This document shows, piece by piece, positions 36,341 through 46,600 of a DNA stretch of 64,000 bases. The translations under genes and the position numbers were made by a program. Source of the DNA: Paracyclopina nana (lineage: Eukaryota; Arthropoda; Copepoda; Cyclopoida; Cyclopettidae); contig JAGUCH010000002.1 of NCBI GenBank assembly GCA_019096065.1, positions 10,428,501-10,492,500 of the forward strand, read 5' to 3'. The first letter of the stretch is position 1, and every line of letters starts with the position of its first letter. The notes under the pieces were generated by a model, which was not told the origin of the DNA, searched no databases, and saw only the letters and a list, made by a program, of their open reading frames with translations.

Positions 36341-39300
36341 AGCTCTGACGTTTTACTTTATCAAGTGACGGACATTATAAAGTATTTTGTAAGGTGTGTC
36401 ACTCCTCTGTTTGACATCAGGAAACATTTGGTAAAACAAAATCACTGCTTCACCCTGTGATAGATTTCCGAGTGGAAGCTTATGAAGCAGCATTATAAGC
36501 CTTCAAAACAGAGTTTTGAAAAGTTTAAAAAATGGCAAACTTATTGATAAGCTAGGTTTTTTGGCGGCTTGTACTTGTGCACGAAGAAAATATCAAGCCG
36601 CTCTTACATCTAAGGGTTTTCCATGTGGTGCTTTTTTGACAAAACTCGGCACTACAATCTGTTCTAAATTTTTCAAGTTACCGAAATTTGTCACATTACA
36701 GCACACCACATCACAATGCAAGTCAGAGAGTCATTTACTGTTTGTTGGCACACCACATGGAAAGGCCCTAAGTGTCCTTACTTCTAGACGAAATTTTAAT
36801 AGAGCACTATGGATTATGCTTTTTTACATTTAAGAATTAAGCCAGATATTGGCTCAAAATGCCAAATGAGGAACGAGTTTGATTTTTCTGAGCATGTCTG
36901 GTAGCTCAATCGAAAAAGCGTGAGATTAACCAGGGCCGGTAAATGATAGAGGGTTACGTGAACAGCTTTTGCTGAATAAAAGGTTTTGTCGAAATATCAG
37001 TGCATTGCTGCCATTAGGTGTTTGGCCGGCCTATGCTTGCAGGCAAGCTGCCAAGTAAGCTAGAAATTGCCAAAAACAAGCCCTTCAGCTGAAACTATGT
37101 ATGTTGCTATTTTTGACTGGGGATTGCATTTTTCTCTAATATCTTCCTACAACTACCTTCCAAAAAGTGAAAAAGTCTAGAAATTGTAAACGAAATCATT
37201 GCTGGTTTTCATCAGGGATGTCTGCCTCTGGCACTTTTGCCCCAAGTACCAGTAAAATTTTGCCCTAGGGAATTTTGCCCTGGGTTATTTTGCTCATGGG
37301 TAGGTTGCCACTGCACTGTTGACTCGAGTTGACAATTTGTCCAATTTGAAATGAACTTTCAGCGCGAATTAGACTATAAAAATGCCTAAAATAAGTCATT
37401 TTAGGGATAAGATCATATATTGCCTCAATCCAATCAGCTTATTAAAAAATTAATAAAACTGTTATTTGTAAAAAAACGGAAAAAATGATTGTTTTGGATA
37501 GGATCAGGTTAGGTTAGGAGTCCGGTTAATATGTAAAATTATTATAAAATGCAAATCATCAGGAAATAATCAAGTGAAAATATTGTGGGCAACCATCTTG
37601 GAGGCAAAAGTTCAAGGGGCAAAAGTCCAAGGGGCAAAAGTCCAAGGGGCAAAAGTCCAAGGGGCAAAAGTCCAAGGGGCAAAAGTCCAAGGGGCAAAAG
37701 TCCAAGGGGAAAATATATCCAGGGGCAAACATCTAAGGGGCAAGCGTCTTCAGGGGCAAAAATCCCTGGGGCAAACAAGTCTAGGGGCAAATGTGTCTAA
37801 GGGAAAATGTCTTGGGGGCAAAAGTCTTAGGGGCAAACATCCTAGGGGTAAATGGCTAAGGGCAAATGGCTAGGGGCAAAGTGCACGCAACCGTTTTAGA
37901 CACATCCTTATATAGACAAATTGTAGCGCAATTTTGGCACTTCTTGGATCAAAACAAGAATTTGTCACTAATACTTCAGAGCTCCACTTCATGCTACTTT
38001 GGCAGAAATTTTAAAAATCAAAGCAAATGAAAAAATGCAAAATATTTCTTTGTGATTCAATCAGAACTCGATTTTAGTTAAATATTTAATTGACAATTTT
38101 TTCTTCATCAAAGTTTTTCGTTTTTTGTCTTCTATTGTACAATTTTATTATTCCATCACTGACTGTTAGCTGCTCGGTTTGTTATACTCTTATCTGTACA
38201 GCTCCGAGATTAACCGGTTTGCCAAGAATTTCGCGCTATGAAGAAAATTGCCCTCTTCACTTAGACGAAATAACTAAAATAGGTTGAGTGATGTCAAGTT
38301 ACTTTTTACCGTCAGTATTTGCCGTAAGATTTGGGGCTGGAATTGGGCAGGGGATGGGTGGTGGCTTTTAATGAAATTGTATGCTTGGAAATGGAGATGT
38401 GATGCTTTTTCGCTATAGATTCAGTCCTGCAGAGACGCTACGAGGATCTCTGTGGCGAGGTAGGGACTGCGGCGACTTTGACGTCAATACCCGACCTGGT
38501 CGAAGGGCTAAGGACGGGGATCGCTTCCACGACCACAACTGCAACGGCATTTACGGCACGAACGCCACTTCGGGTCGCCCGTACGAGGACGAGCTATGCG
38601 AGGGGAGCGGCTCGAGGGGCGTGATCTACATCGGCGACTCGGTGGGAGCTCATTTTCACGTGCCTCCCACCTGGTTCACTCCGCTCGAGCTTTCGCCGGG
38701 GATCCTGACCAACCTGTCCTACGTGATTTCGAACGAGTTTGATTGGCCGGACGTGGGTTTTGCCACCGGCTACCGCAACGCGACCTACATGCCGCCCCTC
38801 ATTTTCGATGCCCACGTCGACTCGTTGTACCTAAGGTTGAGAGCCAGGAATCGATGCAACCACCGCGATTACCAGGCATGATATGCTAGCATACGCTGAT
38901 TGATTCCTCAATTTGAACGCGCATTTGCAGAATCTGTCCCGAAACGGGGCAACGTCCTCGGACACCATCGACTACGTGAAGAGCATCAGCAGGTACTTGA
39001 GCCTTGCCAACTATTGACGACGAAGATGGACGTTTTTTGCAGACACCAGCGCGAGGACAAGCCAGCGCTCGTCATCTACTCGATGGTGGGCAACGATGTG
39101 TGCAACCAGTTTGCCGACACCGTTGCCAACATGACGAGCCCGAGGGAGTTTGGCGACAACGTTCGTCGCGTGCTCAAGGCCCTGGAGGCCACCCTGCCCC
39201 CGGAGAGCCACGTGGTGCTCGTCGGCCTCATCGACGGCGGCCTCCTCTTCAAGGCCATGGCGAAACGCCTTCACCCGCTGGGGCAGCTCCGCAAGGACCT

Positions 39301-39754
39301 GACCTACAACGACGTCTACGACTGGTTCAACTGCATGGAGATCGGCCCCTGCCACGGGTGGATGACGTCAAACAGCACGCTGCGCAAGCGCACCTCCAGG
39401 CAGGCGAGGAAGCTGTCCCGGACGCTCAAGTCGATCGCGGCGAGGGCCAAGTTCGCCAACTTTGACGTCCACTACATGCCCAACCCCTTCGAGAGGGTGA
39501 TCGAGGAGTGGAGCGCGGGGGGCGGACAGGTGCGGCGATCACTTTGGCCGAATAGTCGATTCTAATGTTTGCCTCAGCAGGTGTGGGAGCTGATCGAGCC
39601 CGTGGACAGCTTGCACCCGACGCAGGCGGCCCAGGGCCTGATCGGCGCGTCCATGTGGAGCTATCTGGAGGGGCAGATGCCGTTCGTGTTGGGGCCGGTG
39701 AACGCGCGCAACGCGGAGATCGATGCCCTGTTCGGCGATCAGGGCGGCCATTAG
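33650..39754 (+). CDS. AOAH: Acyloxyacyl hydrolase (saposin-like small part plus GDS lipase part)
   Basis: Secreted or lysosomal lipase that removes secondary acyl chains from lipopolysaccharide in vertebrates. Exons: 33650-34164, 38419-38875, 38931-38992, 39043-39529 and 39581-39754. A signal peptide (MFGLILLLVSCLSPALIGG) and a saposin-B domain with paired cysteines (CATC, CNYLP, CYAMRLC) form the small part. The large part has WRGRDCGDFD and DHNCNGIYG (calcium-site-like), the nucleophile block YIGDSVGAHFH, CNHRDYQ, SMVGNDVC, the late GPCHGW, and the catalytic-His region EPVDSLHPTQ, ending FGDQGGH. Domain order and end match human AOAH. Intron 1 is 4.25 kb and repeat-filled; the others are 50-55 bp. 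Intron 2 appears to start with GC (CAG/GC) in place of GT. Intron 4 ends CAGCAG, so one Gln may be optional. Confidence 0.95.
34360..35930. repeat. Interspersed repeat family, copy 3 (AOAH intron 1)
   Basis: Gapped match to 14940-15850 in the same orientation and, at 35640-35930, to the reverse of 7240-7900. The subsegment 34749-34858 belongs to the 14.1-kb/3.8-kb family. No coding capacity. Confidence 0.7.
36021..36097. repeat. Short dispersed repeat, copy 2
   Basis: Reverse complement of 10255-10335, nearly unchanged over about 75 bp. Confidence 0.75.
36101..36337. repeat. Two (TA)n microsatellites
   Basis: (TA)n runs at 36102-36146, followed by (TG)n to 36157, and again at 36252-36337. 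Both are in AOAH intron 1. The 36338-37200 stretch after them shows no gene. Confidence 0.97.
37216..37885. mobile_element. GGGGCAAA-array element, copy 1 (one end array missing)
   Basis: The core (37216-37600) matches 41960-42325 in reverse. The right end is an array of 15-bp AAAAGTCCAAGGGGC units (37603-37710) grading into looser GGGGCAAA repeats to 37885. Unlike copy 2 it has no array at the other end and begins at CAGGGATGTCTGCC. Collagen-like short reading frames across the array are by-products. Confidence 0.85.
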
Positions 39755-39769
39755 TTATCTCGAGTGACC

Positions 39770-39795
39770 TTTATTCTCGCGTGTGAAGTAATAAA
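39770..39795. terminator. Overlapping poly(A) signals of convergent AOAH and antizyme genes
   Basis: AATAAA for AOAH lies at 39790-39795. AATAAA on the minus strand for antizyme lies at 39775-39770. The stop codons (39752-39754 and 39816-39814) are 59 bp apart, so the two mature 3' ends should overlap. Confidence 0.75.
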
Positions 39796-39813
39796 ATGAA
39801 ATGGGGAGGGAAA

Positions 39814-40422
39814 TTAGATGGTGTAGAGAAAGCAGACCCAGTCCGGGTTTGACGGCGCGTACTCATGCCCTGGAGCCATGGGCTGGAACCCGAGAAAGAG
39901 AAAGTTGCGGATGGTCATCTTGGGTGAGGCGTGCTTGTCGATGCACACGATGACGTGCGTGCACTCGAGCACCTCCTCGGCGTACTCGAGGAGGGCCACG
40001 AAGGCCTCCTTCGAGCCGCTCTCGCTCATCTGGTGGGCGCCCACGTTGATGTAGAGCCGGCCCAGCCACAGCATTGCGTCCCATCCGTTGTTGGCCTCGT
40101 TCTTCACGCGGAAGCGAAGCCTCAAGGTCGTCGTCTTGGGGTCCAATCCTTGGCTCACAAGGTCAGAGGGATTCCGTGATTCCCCCACTCCAGTGCCCTA
40201 AGTGGGAGCTTGTAGCAGAACGAACATTTTACAGTAGCAGCAGCCAAATTTACCTCTGGGAATTCCCAACTGGAGCGGGCAACATCAGGAGCACCGTTTG
40301 GGCTCGGTGCCCAGCGTGACGCACACCTGCGAGGCCGCGGCCTCGCTCACGACGGAGTCCAGCCCATGGGACCCCGCCGGGCACTCACTTAATATCAGTA
40401 ACTGTCTATTATTATTACTCAT
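39814..40422 (-). CDS. OAZ: Ornithine decarboxylase antizyme, expressed by +1 frameshift
   Basis: Binds ornithine decarboxylase and directs it to the proteasome, so lowering polyamine synthesis. ORF1 starts MSNNNRQLLILSE (40422) and ends ...EPKRCS at TGA 40287-40285. ORF2 continues in the +1 frame as DVARSSWEFPE up to a 56-bp intron (40253-40198), then resumes at 40197 and ends CFLYTI at 39814. Antizyme landmarks in ORF2 are RLYINV (the GSLYIEIP strand), SKEAFVALLEYAEE, the HVIVCIDK strand, and FLFLGFQPMAPGHEYAP. The joined product would be about 183 residues, within the family range. It lies 107 bp downstream of the SmydA-like gene on the same strand. Start codons upstream of 40422 exist in the same frame but would overlap the neighbouring CDS. 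Confidence 0.9.
40282..40293 (-). promoter_or_regulatory. Antizyme +1 frameshift site (TGC TCC TGA TGT)
   Basis: On the minus strand the ORF1 end reads TGC-TCC-TGA-TGT. In known antizymes the ribosome at TCC-TGA skips one base when polyamines are high; the hexamer and the following base match the animal consensus. The downstream frame encodes a clear antizyme domain, so the shift is required for a functional product. Confidence 0.92.
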
Positions 40423-40529
40423 GGCTGGGAACAAAGTCTTCTGGATTCTTCTGGGGGATGACTGACGCTGCTCTCCTCCACCTGATAAGGCAATTGCGCA
40501 ACTCAAAATGGCCGCCGTGCGGGGCGTTG

Positions 40530-43460
40530 CTAAGAGGAGAAAGCAGCTGGCGCAACGAACGGCGGAGGCGGCGCGCAACCTAGCAACCTCGCGCGCACCA
40601 CGCCGCACGCCCGCACGCTCCCAATCAACCACGCCTCGCTCACCGTCCGCAACGCCTCCGTCCCCGCGGACAGGCACGCCTCCACCTCACTCACCAACGC
40701 CTCCACACCGACCGCCGTCGTCATGGGCGCCGCCAACAGACCCCGGATGCGCCCCATCCCCGCCGAGTGGATGGCGGCGAGGCAGAGGCCTCGCTCGCGG
40801 CTCAGCCCGGGCGACAGGAGGTCGAGTGTGGGCAGGAGGTCGCGGGCTATCGACGCACGCTCCTCAGCCGACATGTCCCCCGTCACCAGCAGCTGCCGTT
40901 TCAGCCGCACCACCAGATAGTGGCCGGGATGGCAGCTCGCCAGAACGGCCGCCAAGGCTGACGGCGAGGCCTGGCCCACGAGGCTCTCGAGGGCCTCCTC
41001 GGCCGCGTCAATGTCGGCGCGCTCCATGCGGTGGTGACACACGGCGCACTCGGACGGTGCCCCCGCCGCCAACGGGGAGAGGGGCAGGAGTAGGCCGGTG
41101 GGACAGGCGGGGCAAATCAAGGTTGAGAAGTGCGAGCCCATCTCGGTGGGGTCCTCGCAGCGAGGGCAGCGGCAGTCAAAGTACCAGCCAGAGCGGAGCC
41201 GCGCGCGCCTCCACCTCGTGCCCTCGCTCAGGGGCTCGACGTAGCAGTTGCACAGCTCCTCGCCCTTTTTCACGCCCACCAACGTTCGACACTCGCCTCT
41301 CCGCGCTACGAAGGTCGACCTGAAAAGCCGCATTATCGATGCTTACGGTGTGCTGCCAAAAGAGGATTACTTAACGTTGGCGATGCAGCGGTGCGACATG
41401 AGCGCCATCACCGGGTACAGCCCTCGTCCAGAGTAACCCAACTCAGTCTTAATCTCGAAAGCGTTCACCGACAGCACGCCGACCACGTGGAAAACCTCCT
41501 CTTGGCTGCAACGGCTCCACAGCCCGAGGATGAACCGCACCACGTTCTGCTTGACCTCCTCCCAATAAGGCTCTTGGCTTTGCAGACTCACATGATCCAT
41601 CATCACCTAAAAATCGACTGGCCTTTAACTGTAGCTGTGGCTCTCGATCAAACCATTCATCGTAGGGTTAAATCTTGAAACAAACCCTTCCCTAAATGCA
41701 TCCATATATGGATAGTGGGATGATTTAGAAATGCTCCCAGGCAGAGCTAGAGGCCCCGTTTGCCCCTAGCCATTTACCCCTAGGATGTTTGCCCCTAAGA
41801 TTTTTGCCCCTGAAGACTTTTGCCCCCAAGACATTTTCCCTTAGGCACATTTGCCCCTAGACATGTTTGCCCCTGGGATTTTTGCCCCTTAGATGTTTGC
41901 CCCTGGATATATTTTCCCCTTGGACTTTTGCCCCTTGAACTTTTGCCTCCAAGATGGTTGCCCACAATATTTTCACTTGATGATTTGCATTTTATAATAA
42001 TTTTACATATTAACCGGACTCCTAACCTAACCTGATCCTATCCAAAACAATCATTTATTTCCGTTTTTTTACAAATAACAGTTTTATTAATTTTTAATAA
42101 GCTGATTGGATTGAGGCAATATATGATCTTATCCCTAAAATGACTTATTTTAGGCATTTTTATAGTCTAATTCGCGCTGAAAGTTCATTTCAAATTGGAC
42201 AAATTGTCAACTCGAGTCAACAGTGCAGTGGCAACCTACCCATGAGCAAAGTAACCCAAGGCAAAATTCCCTAGGGCAAAATTTTACTGGTACTTGGGGC
42301 AAAAGTGCCAGAGGCAGACATCCCTAGGGGAAAAAATCCAAGGGGCCAAAATCCAAGGGGCAAAAATCCAATGGGCAAGTTTCTTCAGGGGCAAAAATCC
42401 TTGGGGCAAACTTGTCTAGGGGCAAAAATCCTAAGGGCAAGTGTCTTGGGGGTGACTGTCTCTAAGGACAAAAATCTTTGGGGCAAACGTCTACAGAGGC
42501 AAACGGCCTGGGGCAAACATATCAGGGGTAAACGGCTAGGGGCAAAAGTCTCGAGACCGCAAAAACAGTGATTCATTGGCTTGCTATTCGGGGAGGATGA
42601 ATGGAGGCTTGCACCCTCGAAAGCGAGGTGTCATGACTAAGAGTGCACATTAACCAATGATTCCAAGCCCTTGCCTTGTGAGGAGGTACGCAAAAAGCAT
42701 GTATTGGATCATTCGGTTCAGAGCCTTAGGAAAGGCTTGTCTTGCATTGTCGAGAAAAGCCATGCTCCATTTTCCCAAATTAGAGGCTTTTAGGCGCATC
42801 AGTGCAGGCAGCAGAAATCTGAATGTGGGTGATCCGCCCCATTCAGTGCTTCTTCTAAGACTCGAACGAAGCTATTCCCGTAATTTATGATTTCCAAACT
42901 GATCCGTCATTGGCAAGCTTAGCACCTATACAGTATTTTCCTACTGAGGCGTATCAAAGGATCGAAGATAGCTGGTTACTAATGCATGCTACCTTAACGG
43001 CGGCCCATTTGTCTGGGTCGGTTTCCTTGAGTAGAAGGCATCGCAGGGGCATAATGCACTGGTAGAATGGATGTGGATCCATCATTAGAAGGTCGATAAA
43101 AGGCGAGGCCTTCTGTAAAAGCTCGCATTCCCGGTGCGAGTGGTAGTTCCGATGCTTGGAACATTCGTCCTTGTTGCAAAGGGGCAATGAGCATCCAGCG
43201 CATGCGGAACTGTCGACGGGCCCTGAAAGCTTCAAAGGAGTTGGAGAGATGACCCTTGGCCGTTCGTTTGGTTCACCTACTGGTTGCAGGCACTCCAGGC
43301 ACACGGGCCTCGTCTCGTGCAGGGGTCCGACGGCCACGGCCTCCTCGCGAAACACCGTCTCTCCGGCCTCGAGGTCGCGCGCCGCAACCAAGCATCTGCC
43401 GACAATTGGATTGCACCTGATCTCGTAAGGGACGTCGTCAGTGATCGCATTTGCACTCAT
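40530..43460 (-). CDS. SET and MYND domain protein, SmydA/msta-like
   Basis: Probable protein-lysine methyltransferase of the arthropod SmydA type. Exons on the minus strand: 43460-42993, 41606-41371 and 41319-40530, with GT-AG borders and matching phases. The N terminus has IRCNPIVGRCLVAARDLEAGE (start of the split SET domain). A cysteine-rich MYND-like finger follows (CLECLQPVG, CAGCSLPLCNKDEC, HRECELL). Then SET resumes with GRGLYPVMALMSHRC and KGEELCNCY, and a post-SET CRCPRC precedes a helical C-terminal half. The usual NHSC motif reads SHRC here, so catalytic activity is uncertain. Intron 1 (1.39 kb) houses the GGGGCAAA element; intron 2 is 51 bp. It starts 186 bp after the CCP6 stop. 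Confidence 0.85.
41750..42560. mobile_element. GGGGCAAA-array element, copy 2 (both end arrays present)
   Basis: The left array (41755-41960) repeats TTTGCCCC; the right array (about 42325-42555) repeats GGGGCAAA. The outermost 22 bp match in inverted orientation (TTTGCCCCTAGCC-TTTACCCC). The core is the reverse complement of 37216-37600. It sits in SmydA intron 1. No ORF beyond repeat-derived frames. No clear target duplication found. Confidence 0.85.
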
Positions 43461-43634
43461 CTTTGTTTCATAGAAAGCATGTGATCCCGCATGCCGACAT
43501 TTCGAGACTACTCAACGAGTAACTAGTGTACTTTCGCTCAATGCGCCGCGGCCCAACTTCTTTTGAGAGAATTTTTCACAGAAAAAAAGTCGAAACATCG
43601 CGGAAAGCCAGAGTCATGCGCGAACTCTTTGCAG

Positions 43635-43640
43635 TTTATT
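43635..43640 (-). terminator. Polyadenylation signal of CCP6-like gene
   Basis: AATAAA on the minus strand (TTTATT on plus), only 7 bp after the stop codon at 43649-43647. It implies a very short 3' UTR, like that of IDE. Confidence 0.55.
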
Positions 43641-43646
43641 TCGTCG

Positions 43647-46600
43647 CTAGGAATGCTCGTGATGATGATGAGGCCTTCGCTCAAAGGAAGCGCCTCGAAC
43701 GTAGCCGATGGGGAGCCTCACGGGCTGCACCCTCGGCGCCCCTTCCTGAGTAAAATGCAGTTAAAATAATTTTGGAGGACTTGGTGTCGATGACGTCACC
43801 TGAAAAGCTGAGAGGCTGACGAAGCCTCCGCCGCCAATTTTCCTTCCCGCTGGCTTGATGAGGGGCACCGCTGATGGCGAGATGGTTGGCGGGCAGAAAT
43901 CGTCTCGACAGTCCGAGCTATTGATGGTGAGGCCGGACACGGCGATTTCTCGCGGCTCATGGTCAGGCGCCGCACTTGGGGCCGAGGCCACGGTAGCGCA
44001 TGGCCTACTGCTATGGCCAGAAGAGCAGTCGTTTTTGCTGACGCAATTCTGGCCTCGTACCACCAAGGATGATGTTGAAGTCTTGGCTGTTCTCGTAATT
44101 CTGCCACCTTTAAGACTCACCAGAGGCTCAGGGAAAGAAGGGCTTGTGGACGGAGTCCAATCACGTAATGAGGACTGCTGCAAAGACTCGGCGGAAAACA
44201 TAGCAAGACGTTCTTCGTATGCAGCCACGAGGTCGCTCCTTTCGCGGCCTTCGTAGGGATCATGGCAGAGGCCGTGGTGCAGTTGCAGGTACACCAGGCT
44301 CGGGTTGAGGACGTGGCCAGCGTTCCTGCGCCTCGACCTTGCCTCCACCGGCCTCGCCGTTCCCGCCTCGTCCTTGAGGGGCTTGTGGTCCACGCAGGAG
44401 AGTTGGTGGTCAGCGTCAAACGTGACGGCCGCCTGGTTCCTCTGCTCCTCAATCCTCTTCAGCCGCAAAAGGTTGAAGCTTCGAACTGCGCCGTAGGCCA
44501 GTTGCGCTGTTGCGACACTGCTGCACTCCATGATGGGGATCAGGCTGCAAGAGCGAATTCTCTGTTTATTTAACTTAGGCCGCATCTAAAAGCTGCTCCG
44601 ACCCGCACCAACCCGCACCGACCCGCACTATACCGCACCAACCAAAAAACAACAATAAAAAGCAAACTATATGCAGTTAAAGCACTCCAATCAGTAGCAA
44701 GCTCGAGTTAACTTGAACAACTGGCCTTGAATTAAGCCATTTTTCAATACAATGTAAAAAAGTATAACTTCAAGTGGAAATGTCAGGTGCTAGCTAGCAT
44801 GATCTTCCAATGAAGGCAAGCTTCAAGTGCAATTTCAAACCAGCGCCAAGAACTTTTTTCAAAGTGGTTACTGCAAAAGTTAGCTGGTAGCATGAATTTT
44901 CTGGCACAACTGGCCTTTTTGGCCTTTGCAAGAAAAGTTACTGACATGGCTAGTCAAGAGAGAGCCATTTTTGTCAACTTGGTAGTGGGTTCACTATATC
45001 CATTATTGTACAGTTGAAAACTTGAGAGTTCCTTCTTCAATTTTTAAAAAAAAGTCTTGACCGGGAATCGAACCTGGATCGGCTGGGAATAAGGCTTACA
45101 CATTGCCAATTTACTAACTGAATTCACATGTTTTGTTGCACATTCTGGCTTTAAATATTAAAAAAAAAACTTTTTAAAGAAGGTGCAATTTCAAACCTGG
45201 GCCAAAAAGTAACTTTTTTCAGCAACTGGCCAAAAAGGAAATTCATGCTACATGCTAACTTTTGCAGCAACCACTTGTAAAAAAGTTACTTCTTGGCGCA
45301 GGTTTGAAATTGCACTTGAAGTTTTGCTCCGCTAAATTTTAGAGCAGAAATGGCTCTTTCTGGGCCAGCCATTGCAGTAGCTTTTCTTGCAAAGGCCAAA
45401 AAGGCCAGTTGTGCCAGAAAGTTCATGCTACCAGCTAACTTTTGCAGAAACCAATTTGAAAAAAGTTACTTCTTAGCACAGGTTTGAAATTGCACTTGAA
45501 GTTTTGCTTCACTACATAGGAGAGCAGAAACAGCTCTTTCTTGACCAGACACTGCAGTAACTTTTCTTGCCAAGGCCAAAAAGGCCAGTTGTGCGAGAAA
45601 ATTCATGCTACCAGCTAACTTTTGCAGAAACCACTTTGGAAAAAGTTACTTCTTGGCTTGGGTTTGAAATTGCACTTGAAGTTCTGCTTCACTACATAGG
45701 AGAGCAGAAACGGCTATTTCTTGAACAGACACTGCAGTAACTTTTCTTGCCAAGGCCAAAAAGGCCAGTTGTGCGAGAAAATTCATGCTACCAGCTAACT
45801 TTTGCAGCAACCGCTTTGAAAAAAGTTACTTCTTGGCGCGGGTTTGAAATTGCACTTGAAGTTTTGCTTCACTACATAGGAGAGCAGAAACGGCTTTTGC
45901 AGCTACCTTTCATAAGCTTATTTTTGTTTTTTATTGGTTAGTGCTGTATGGTGCGGGTTGTCGCGGGTCAGTGCGGATCAGTGCGGGCCGGTGCGGCTTG
46001 GTGCGGGTCAGTGCGGCTTGGTGCGTGTCAGCGCAGGTTTTAGACAACCCTACACAAACCCTAAAAAACTTGACGACAATCCGATGAATGCAATATCATG
46101 CTATCTGCTTATTATAATTGATGATTGTAACACGTGGATTGTCCATGGCAAGGGAAAGCTCTATAATCAAATGGCAAGAGGCCCATTTTGTGATTTTTTT
46201 TCTTTTTTGGCTCATTTTCGAAAGCACTAGAATTCCATCAGCTCCAGCGCCTTCTTTTGGTACATTTTCTATGTAATAGATGATACTTTTTTGTTAGGAG
46301 CGACCCTTCTGTGCATTTGGTTGGTAGATAAACCCAAATCTAAGTTTGTCAACTGCATAGGAGGCGTCATACCGTTTGAGCTGAATGCCATATCGTTAGT
46401 TTGTGCATTTGCTTACTTGAGTATTTTGTAATAGTCCCACAAAGCGCGTGCCAGATTACGGCCGATTCGGCAATACATGTCGTCGGTGTAGGGCACAATG
46501 ATGGGTAGGAGTGGATCGCTTTCGGGATCGACGTATCCATAAAGCGAGGCCTCGAGAGTATAGGAGTTCACCTCGGAAGCCAGCGCGGAGCAAAAGTACC

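Noticed and set aside
36516..36833. 105-residue hypothetical protein in AOAH intron 1
   Set aside because: No recognisable family, splice support or codon pattern; likely chance in AT-rich repeat DNA.
37574..37873. Collagen-like or low-complexity protein (repeated GAKVQ / RGKSP)
   Set aside because: Read-through of the 15-bp GGGGCAAAAGTCCAA array in several frames; it belongs to a transposable element and the same array occurs inverted at 41.8 kb.
40508..41323. Arg/Pro/Ser-rich plus-strand frame (271 codons)
   Set aside because: Antisense shadow of the GC-rich third SmydA exon; composition only, no domain.
45055..45130. tRNA gene on the minus strand (GGTTCGATTCCCGG)
   Set aside because: Box B is good but the rest does not fold into a cloverleaf, and it lies in a repeat element. 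A similar GGTTCGAATC at 20373 was rejected for the same reason.
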